5,962 nucleotides of DNA from Cryomorphaceae bacterium (lineage in GTDB: Bacteria; Bacteroidota; Bacteroidia; Flavobacteriales_D; Crocinitomicaceae), in NCBI GenBank assembly GCA_027485365.1, contig JAIXRD010000068.1, positions 1 to 5,962 on the forward strand. The letters are read 5' to 3'. The notes under the pieces were generated by a model. The model was not told the origin of the DNA, did not search any database, and saw nothing but the letters and a program-made list of their open reading frames with translations. How positions within the stretch are numbered: position 1 is the stretch's first letter; each line of letters starts with the position of its first letter. A program made the translations under genes and the position numbers. Shown in pieces: positions 1 through 4,367 of this stretch.

Positions 1-317
1 CCCAAGGAAGGAGCAAAAAAGGTCATCCAATATTTTGTTAGCAATACATCCGGTTTGGTCTTACGGATTGCTTTAGCGGTAAAAATATACGTCAATGGAT
101 TAATGCTGTCCAATACCCTTCGAGCTGGTATAGCATCTGCCTTATCCTCAGGGCTTACGAATTGCGTTTTACCCGGAAAAAGTAGGCTTGGATATTGTCG
201 TTTAAATGTTACGGCACTGACCTCATGGTTTTTCTCGAGTTGGCGATATAACAAGGCATTGAATTGGGCGATTCCGCCACGGTAAGGATAGAATGTTGAT
301 AGAAAACTAATCTTCAT
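1..317 (-). CDS. GT4-family glycosyltransferase, N-terminal part (3' end outside window)
   Basis: This is the first 105 codons of a gene that runs off the left edge; the frame is open from the ATG at 317 to the edge. The protein starts MKISFLSTFYPYRGGIAQFN, a beta-strand followed by the Gly-Gly loop (G14, G15) typical of the N-terminal Rossmann domain of GT4 (GT-B fold) glycosyltransferases. Further on, 'AIRKTKPDVLLTKYW' (residues 83-97) resembles the strand that precedes the acceptor-side loop in this family. GT4 enzymes transfer a sugar from a nucleotide-sugar donor, usually in the cytoplasm during LPS, capsule or other glycan assembly. The donor-binding C-terminal domain with its E-x7-E motif is not in view, so donor and acceptor cannot be inferred. 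The ATG lies 1 nt after the stop codon of the GT9 gene, which suggests translational coupling and supports this start. No independent promoter is visible. Class is fairly sure; specificity is unknown. Confidence 0.85.
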   Translation of the reverse strand, partial: MKISFLSTFYPYRGGIAQFNALLYRQLEKNHEVSAVTFKRQYPSLLFPGKTQFVSPEDKADAIPARRVLDSINPLTYIFTAKAIRKTKPDVLLTKYWMTFFAPSL

Positions 318-318
318 A

Positions 319-1407
319 CTAGGCAATCGAGTTTAACCCCTTGTATACCGTTTGTGGTTCAATGTCATTCATACACGACGCACCACGAACACATTCGTTC
401 CCATAATAGCATTGGCATGGCGAAGGAGGCCCAATAATTACGCCTCGGCCATACAATTCAAATTCGTGTGGGTTAAAAATGGTATTCATCAAGACCATTT
501 TTTTCTGGAGTGCTGTTGCAATGTGCATCATCATGGTCACTTGGGTTACCACAATATCGCAGGTATTGGTTAAACTTATAAAGGTTTCTAAATCGAAGTG
601 TCCAGGGTAATACACCCCTGCTTTTTCAGACAAGGACATATTTTTAGTATGCTCTAATTCACCACCAAGAAACATTGGATAATATCCTTGTTCTCGCAAG
701 GTGCTTGCAAGTTCTACCCAACATTCATCTTTCCAAAGGCGCGTATTCCAGCGGGGGCCACAGCCAGTATTTAATCCCACGACTTGTTTTCCGTCACGTT
801 TTTCATCAAGGACAACTTGCCAATGACTATATTTCGCTTGATTCAACTGAATCGCATAGGGTTCAAAATTGAAAGAGGCGTGACAGATTTCAAAAATTTC
901 TTGCAGGTAGCTTTTCGTGTTTTCTTTAGATAATTGATCAAAAAAACCTGTCATCAATTTATGCTCAGCAGCGCTTGTACAAGGTGCAACTGCGTGATCT
1001 TCCCAAGTATATCCATACTTCTCACGTGCTTCTACTTTAGCCATTAATACGCAGGCTTCAGCTTCTTTATCGAGATTAACTGCTACATCAAACAAACTGT
1101 TTTCTAACAGAAAAACCGACATGGCATTAAACGGAAGGATTTGTTCTATTTGATCTTTCGGCAAGATTTCTGGACTTTGCGTCATCCAGGTAATGTGTGC
1201 GTTTGGATATTTATTCCGAAAAAGTGTAAGTAAGGGCGTAGTGCGGATAACATCGCCTAAGGCGGCAAGTTTGATAATTAAAATTCGAGTTTCTAGGGGT
1301 TGAAAATGTGTACAAGTGTCGCATACGCTTCCGTCCAATTTATTGAACTTGCAAGGAATATGTCCTTTAAAAAACCTACAATCTCTTTTTACCTCACTGA
1401 ATTCCAT
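319..1407 (-). CDS. GT9-family (heptosyltransferase-like) glycosyltransferase with terminal cysteine clusters
   Basis: A 362-residue protein of the GT9 family, whose known members (WaaC, WaaF) add ADP-heptose to LPS core on the cytoplasmic side of the inner membrane. The GT9 core starts near residue 41 with 'ILIIKLAALGDVIRTTPLL'; D52 in the Gly-Asp pair corresponds to the catalytic-base Asp of WaaC. The C-terminal domain shows 'GLNTGCGPRWNTRLWKDE', a Gly-Gly-Glu turn ('FLGGELEH') and 'TQVTMMMHIATAL', which replaces the more usual Asp-Thr/Ser-Gly-x-Met-His donor-site motif. A 40-residue N-terminal extension carries Cys10, Cys19, Cys29 and Cys32 (C-x8-C-x9-C-x2-C), and the C-terminus carries Cys331, Cys333, Cys339 and Cys345. 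Both look like metal-binding or structural clusters; from memory, similar extensions occur in a GT9 subfamily of Bacteroidota and other phyla. The start is 17 nt after the lipoprotein stop, with no clear Shine-Dalgarno. Family is confident; heptose as the donor is not shown. Confidence 0.9.
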   Translation of the reverse strand: MEFSEVKRDCRFFKGHIPCKFNKLDGSVCDTCTHFQPLETRILIIKLAALGDVIRTTPLLTLFRNKYPNAHITWMTQSPEILPKDQIEQILPFNAMSVFLLENSLFDVAVNLDKEAEACVLMAKVEAREKYGYTWEDHAVAPCTSAAEHKLMTGFFDQLSKENTKSYLQEIFEICHASFNFEPYAIQLNQAKYSHWQVVLDEKRDGKQVVGLNTGCGPRWNTRLWKDECWVELASTLREQGYYPMFLGGELEHTKNMSLSEKAGVYYPGHFDLETFISLTNTCDIVVTQVTMMMHIATALQKKMVLMNTIFNPHEFELYGRGVIIGPPSPCQCYYGNECVRGASCMNDIEPQTVYKGLNSIA

Positions 1408-1412
1408 AGCTT

Positions 1413-1442
1413 CAAAGTTACAGATTAATGCCCGTACTCCAA
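1413..1442 (-). promoter_or_regulatory. Possible Bacteroidota-type promoter ahead of the GT9 gene
   Basis: On the minus strand TTG (1442-1440) is followed after 19 nt by TAACTTTG (1420-1413). This matches the flavobacterial promoter pattern TTG-N17-23-TAnnTTTG. The -7-like box falls in the 17-nt gap between the lipoprotein and GT9 genes, and only 5 nt separate it from the GT9 ATG, so a transcript started here would be nearly leaderless. The TAnnTTTG pattern also occurs by chance inside the GT2 gene (3735-3742 and 4006-4013), so this could be coincidence. Confidence 0.25.
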
Positions 1443-2111
1443 GAGGCTGAAGTAAAGTTCCTTGCCCTGTGAAACATCCAAGGTGTCAAAATTTGAAATT
1501 TGAAGATCCTTATAATACTTTTTTACCAAGCCAATCTGTTTCGCATAGACCTCGTATTGATTTTGATACGACACTAAGGTGAGTTCTTTCGCAGATACTA
1601 CATGTACTGTACTATCCGACTGAATGGAGCCCACCGAATAGGGTTTATGGATATACTCATAAAATGCTTGCGCAGATGGTAAAAAGTTAAATTGATTTGG
1701 ATCCCAAATAGTAGCTGTTTTTACAGGGAATCGGAGCACCACCCGTCGAATATTTTCTTCTACCAATTCGGCACGATTCTCTGCTACAACCGTTGTCCAA
1801 ACATCCGTTAGTACCCATGAGGCCGAGGGATTACTTCGTTTATAGCGATTGAATCGGTTTACGATTCGTCCTTCATTGTCTAATAGGGTATCTCCAATTT
1901 CAGTCTTCAATTGATAACTAATTGTATCATGTGAGATTGCCGCATTTTCATCATGTATAATTTCTGTCACCTGATAGACCCAAAAACTACCTTCCTTTAT
2001 GGGGTAATATCCGTAATGAAAACTCGAAAGAACAGAAGGCTGTTGGTCTTTCTTGCAGCTACACACGAGTAGCGACAAGGCAGAAAGCAACATGAAGGCA
2101 TTTCGATTCAT
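1425..2111 (-). CDS. Uncharacterised Bacteroidota lipoprotein
   Basis: A 228-residue protein whose N-terminus MNRNAFMLLSALSLLVCSCK is a short basic-hydrophobic signal peptide ending in a lipobox-like V-C-S-C; Cys19 is the probable lipidated residue after signal peptidase II cleavage. The Lys-Lys-Asp after the cysteine is frequent in Bacteroidota lipoproteins and may bear on surface export, since lipoprotein export signals in this phylum are Lys plus acidic residues just after the cysteine; that assignment is weak here. The mature part opens with 'YYPIKEGSFWVYQV' (residues 35-48), a phrase recurrent in Bacteroidota lipoproteins of unknown function, and the rest looks beta-rich without a catalytic motif I recognise. 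No further membrane segment is seen. It lies 12 nt after the MORN-repeat gene and 17 nt before the GT9 gene, so it is probably co-transcribed. Envelope location is well supported; no function can be assigned. The choice of ATG is supported by the signal peptide starting immediately. Confidence 0.85.
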   Translation of the reverse strand: MNRNAFMLLSALSLLVCSCKKDQQPSVLSSFHYGYYPIKEGSFWVYQVTEIIHDENAAISHDTISYQLKTEIGDTLLDNEGRIVNRFNRYKRSNPSASWVLTDVWTTVVAENRAELVEENIRRVVLRFPVKTATIWDPNQFNFLPSAQAFYEYIHKPYSVGSIQSDSTVHVVSAKELTLVSYQNQYEVYAKQIGLVKKYYKDLQISNFDTLDVSQGKELYFSLLEYGH

Positions 2112-2123
2112 GCTTAAAAATAC

Positions 2124-2876
2124 TTATTCTTCAGGAATAATCCCTTGTTTACGACATTTTTCAAGGTATTTCGCCAGATCCTCCTTAGTTAACTTATCTC
2201 CGTTTAACCAATATGTTCGGTAGATCTCTTGTCCTTCCTCGTCGTATGCATAGGAATACCCGTAAGATTTTCCGTTGCGATATTTAATCGAAGAAGCTAA
2301 GGTTCCGCTTGGATGAAAGGATTTCCAAACCCCGTGTTTTGCACCATTCAAATAAGAGCCCTCTTGGACCTTAACACCCGATGATAGGTATTGACTATAT
2401 GGCCCTTCTAGTACACTGTCTTTGTACATTTCAATTGAAGCACATTTAACTTCGCCCGTTTCAACTTGGTCTTGAATGTAAAACACCCTACGTTCACCGT
2501 TAAGTTTGTTGTTTTTAAAGACTTCCGTACTAAGTAAAAAACCCTGGGCATTATAGTTTTTCCAAAGGGAATCTTTTTTCATATCCCTAAAAAGCCCTTC
2601 ACTCATCAATTCTTCATTTTCAAAATAAAACCAAGCATAACTTCGCTTCGCCCCTTCATGTCTTACGATGGATTTGATTTTCCCTGAGGGGTAATAATAC
2701 TTAAATTCTCCATAGGGAATATCGTCTTTAAACTGTCCACTATAAATCAAGGTCTTCGAATCTGGATAATATTTCTCCCAAACGCCTTGTTTACGTCCTT
2801 GTGAATCTTTTTTGTTCTGTGACAGGATAGATGACACAGCAAGACAAATAAACAATAGAGAAAATATTAAGCGCAT
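2124..2876 (-). CDS. Exported MORN/YwqK-like repeat protein
   Basis: A 250-residue protein with an N-terminal signal peptide (hydrophobic residues 3-18; probable signal peptidase I cleavage near Ser19-Gln20, with no lipobox cysteine at the cut). The mature part is built of about eight degenerate 22-30-residue repeats of the form Gly-x-Trp/Phe-x-x-Tyr-(x)-Ser-Gly-x-hydrophobic...Gly. Examples are 'GVWEKYYPDSK' (31-41), 'GEFKYYYPSGK' (56-66), 'GPYSQYLSSGV' and 'GVWKSFHPSG'. This is the MORN-variant pattern that automatic pipelines often name 'toxin-antitoxin system YwqK family antitoxin'. The tail, 'TKEDLAKYLEKCRKQGIIPEE' minus its last residue, is charged and probably helical. Such beta-hairpin repeats usually mediate binding; no enzyme motif is seen. 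The export signal makes a cytoplasmic antitoxin role unlikely, and no toxin-like gene is adjacent. The start ATG overlaps the last codons and stop of the HAD gene by 10 nt, indicating translational coupling. Location is periplasmic or outer-membrane associated; the function is unknown. Confidence 0.88.
   Translation of the reverse strand: MRLIFSLLFICLAVSSILSQNKKDSQGRKQGVWEKYYPDSKTLIYSGQFKDDIPYGEFKYYYPSGKIKSIVRHEGAKRSYAWFYFENEELMSEGLFRDMKKDSLWKNYNAQGFLLSTEVFKNNKLNGERRVFYIQDQVETGEVKCASIEMYKDSVLEGPYSQYLSSGVKVQEGSYLNGAKHGVWKSFHPSGTLASSIKYRNGKSYGYSYAYDEEGQEIYRTYWLNGDKLTKEDLAKYLEKCRKQGIIPEE
2867..2876 (-). other. 10-nt start/stop overlap between HAD and MORN-repeat genes
   Basis: The minus strand reads ATGCGCTTAA: the ATG starts the MORN-repeat gene and the TAA ends the HAD phosphatase gene. 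No Shine-Dalgarno-like sequence is seen just upstream (the preceding bases are AATGAACAACCT), so initiation probably depends on ribosomes terminating on the upstream gene. Confidence 0.85.
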
Positions 2877-3415
2877 AGGTTGTTCATTAATTCCAAGAGG
2901 GAGTTCACTGACAGATCGGGAACCTCTTCCGTTACTTCTTTACTTTCCACCAACACTGTTTTCATCCCTAATTCCTTGCCAAATCTTATGTCACTGTCGG
3001 TATCGCCTACCATAACGGCTCTGGAGAAATCAATCTCGGGAAATTGACGCTGTGCTTCAAGCGCCATAGCCGAGTTCGGTTTTCTGCGATTGGGGGTAGC
3101 CGTTTTTAAATCAATCGCCGCATAAACTGCATCAATTCGTCCGCCGGTGCTAAATACTTCAGTTATCATGTCTTGATGAATTTGAGCAAGCGAATCTTCA
3201 CTTAATACCCCTAACGCTACGCATTGTTGGTTCGTTACAACAATAATTTTACCAAAACCTTGGTTTGCAATTTTTAAGGCCGCTAGTACACCTTGTTCAA
3301 AGACAAAGGTCTCTGAACTTAATACATATCCTCCGAAAATCCGTTGATTAATGACCCCATCCCGATCCAAGAACAAGGTCCAAGTATGATCGACAGTAAA
3401 AAGATCTATTCCCAT
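2867..3415 (-). CDS. HAD-IIIA phosphatase, GmhB/HisB-N-like, without the zinc-loop ligands
   Basis: A 182-residue cytoplasmic protein with all four HAD motifs. Motif I is 'FLDRDGVIN', with nucleophile D17 and acid/base D19. Motif II is 'VVTNQQ' with T61. Motif III is K112 in 'RRKPN'. Motif IV is 'VGDTDSD' with D138 and D142. Length and layout fit the HAD-IIIA group containing GmhB (heptose 1,7-bisphosphate phosphatase) and the histidinol-phosphatase domain of HisB. Those enzymes normally carry a Cys-x-His...Cys-x-Cys zinc loop before motif III. Here that stretch is 'YAAIDLKTATPNR' (98-110), with no cysteine or histidine. The loop after motif II is 'QQCVALGVLSE' instead of the usual Gly-Ile-Gly/Ala-x-Gly type. 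The phosphatase chemistry should be intact, but the substrate may differ from heptose bisphosphate. The start overlaps the GT2 stop by 10 nt and has a purine-rich AGAGAAG upstream. Context with GT9 and GT2 genes favours a sugar-phosphate substrate (inference). Confidence 0.88.
   Translation of the reverse strand: MGIDLFTVDHTWTLFLDRDGVINQRIFGGYVLSSETFVFEQGVLAALKIANQGFGKIIVVTNQQCVALGVLSEDSLAQIHQDMITEVFSTGGRIDAVYAAIDLKTATPNRRKPNSAMALEAQRQFPEIDFSRAVMVGDTDSDIRFGKELGMKTVLVESKEVTEEVPDLSVNSLLELMNNLCA
3406..3415 (-). other. 10-nt start/stop overlap between GT2 and HAD genes
   Basis: The minus strand reads ATGGGAATAG: the ATG starts the HAD gene and the TAG ends the GT2 gene. The same 10-nt geometry recurs at the next junction downstream. 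A purine-rich AGAGAAG stands 7 nt before the ATG and could act as a ribosome binding site for coupled or re-initiating ribosomes. Confidence 0.85.
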
Positions 3416-4362
3416 CCTGTCTTCTCTTCAACCAAATAAGAATTTCTTGCGGACGAATTCCGACTAACTAATTCGGCTAAAAATCCGGTAAGAAAAAACT
3501 GAAGTCCCATGAGCATAGCGACCAAGGATACAAAGAACTCTGTTCGTTCCGCCAATTTGACCCCACGGGTATGAATGAATAATTTATCGATGCCAAGGTA
3601 TAAACCGAAGCCAAAACCCACAAAAAACATCAAGGTTCCTAGTGCACCAAAGAAGTGCATCGGTTTTTTACCGAATTTCCCCATAAAGGCAACGGTCATT
3701 AAATCCAAGGGGCCATTCAAGAATCGATTTAAACCAAATTTAGAATAACCGTATTTACGCGCTTGATGTTGCACGACTTTTTCACCAATTTTTTTAAAAC
3801 CCGCATATTTGGCCAAAGCCGGCATATAACGATGCATGTCGCCATATACCTCAATACTTTTGACCACTGCGCGCTTGTACGCTTTTAGACCACAGTTAAA
3901 ATCATGCAGATAGATTCCGGTTATTCGACGAGCTGCCCAGTTGTATAATTTGGTAGGAAGCGTTTTAGTGATGGGATCATAGCGTTTTTGTTTCCAACCT
4001 GAAACCAAATCTAAGCCCTCTTGGGTAATCATGCGGTACAATTCAGGAATTTCATCCGGTGAATCTTGCAAGTCGGCATCCATGGTAATCACCACGTCGC
4101 CATTTACATGCTGGAATGCTGTTTGAAGCGCGGCTGATTTGCCATAATTTCGTTGAAACTTTAACCCAAAAGTATGTTGATCTGCTTTACTTAAAGATTG
4201 AATGACTTCCCAACTGTTGTCAGAACTCCCGTCATCGACAAAAATCACTTCATACGTAAAGTCATTGGCTTGAAACACCCTCAATAACCAAGCATGCAAT
4301 TCTGGTAAGGATTCTTCCTCATTCAGCAAGGGAATAACGATTGAAAGTTGTGGCCTAATCAT
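3406..4362 (-). CDS. GT2 glycosyltransferase, DPM1/GtrB-like polyprenyl-phosphate sugar synthase
   Basis: A 318-residue membrane-associated glycosyltransferase of family 2. The GT-A catalytic domain (about 1-230) begins 'LSIVIPLLNEEESLPEL'. It holds the nucleotide-binding 'VDDGSSD' (D43, D44), the metal-binding Asp-x-Asp in 'MDADLQD' (D95, D97), 'RNYGKSAAL' (71-79), and 'FNCGLKAYKR' near residue 155, all typical of the dolichol-phosphate-mannose synthase/GtrB branch. Two hydrophobic helices follow, about 236-258 and 275-298, joined by a short charged linker. This is the usual arrangement for enzymes that transfer a sugar from a nucleotide donor to undecaprenyl phosphate on the cytoplasmic face. 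The lipid-linked sugar is normally used by a GT-C transferase, for LPS or protein modification, but no GT-C gene is in this window. The gene starts 5 nt after the stop of the T9SS protein gene and overlaps the HAD gene by 10 nt. The family is confident; the sugar is unknown. Confidence 0.93.
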   Translation of the reverse strand: MIRPQLSIVIPLLNEEESLPELHAWLLRVFQANDFTYEVIFVDDGSSDNSWEVIQSLSKADQHTFGLKFQRNYGKSAALQTAFQHVNGDVVITMDADLQDSPDEIPELYRMITQEGLDLVSGWKQKRYDPITKTLPTKLYNWAARRITGIYLHDFNCGLKAYKRAVVKSIEVYGDMHRYMPALAKYAGFKKIGEKVVQHQARKYGYSKFGLNRFLNGPLDLMTVAFMGKFGKKPMHFFGALGTLMFFVGFGFGLYLGIDKLFIHTRGVKLAERTEFFVSLVAMLMGLQFFLTGFLAELVSRNSSARNSYLVEEKTGWE

Positions 4363-4367
4363 GCAAC

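Noticed and set aside
55..285. Plus-strand open frame of 76 codons
   Set aside because: It lies opposite the GT4 gene, whose minus-strand product has clear family features; the plus-strand product has no recognisable motif.
352..872. Two plus-strand open frames (352-573, 675-872)
   Set aside because: Both are antisense to the well-supported GT9 gene and their translations look like noise.
2124..2876. Toxin-antitoxin module
   Set aside because: Only the YwqK-like repeat pattern suggests it; the protein carries an export signal and no toxin candidate is adjacent.
2812..3015. Plus-strand open frame of 67 codons
   Set aside because: It is antisense to the HAD/MORN-repeat junction and has no coding signature.
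2867..3415. Histidinol-phosphatase (HisB) assignment
   Set aside because: No imidazoleglycerol-phosphate dehydratase domain, no his genes nearby, and the zinc loop is absent; the neighbours are glycosyltransferases.
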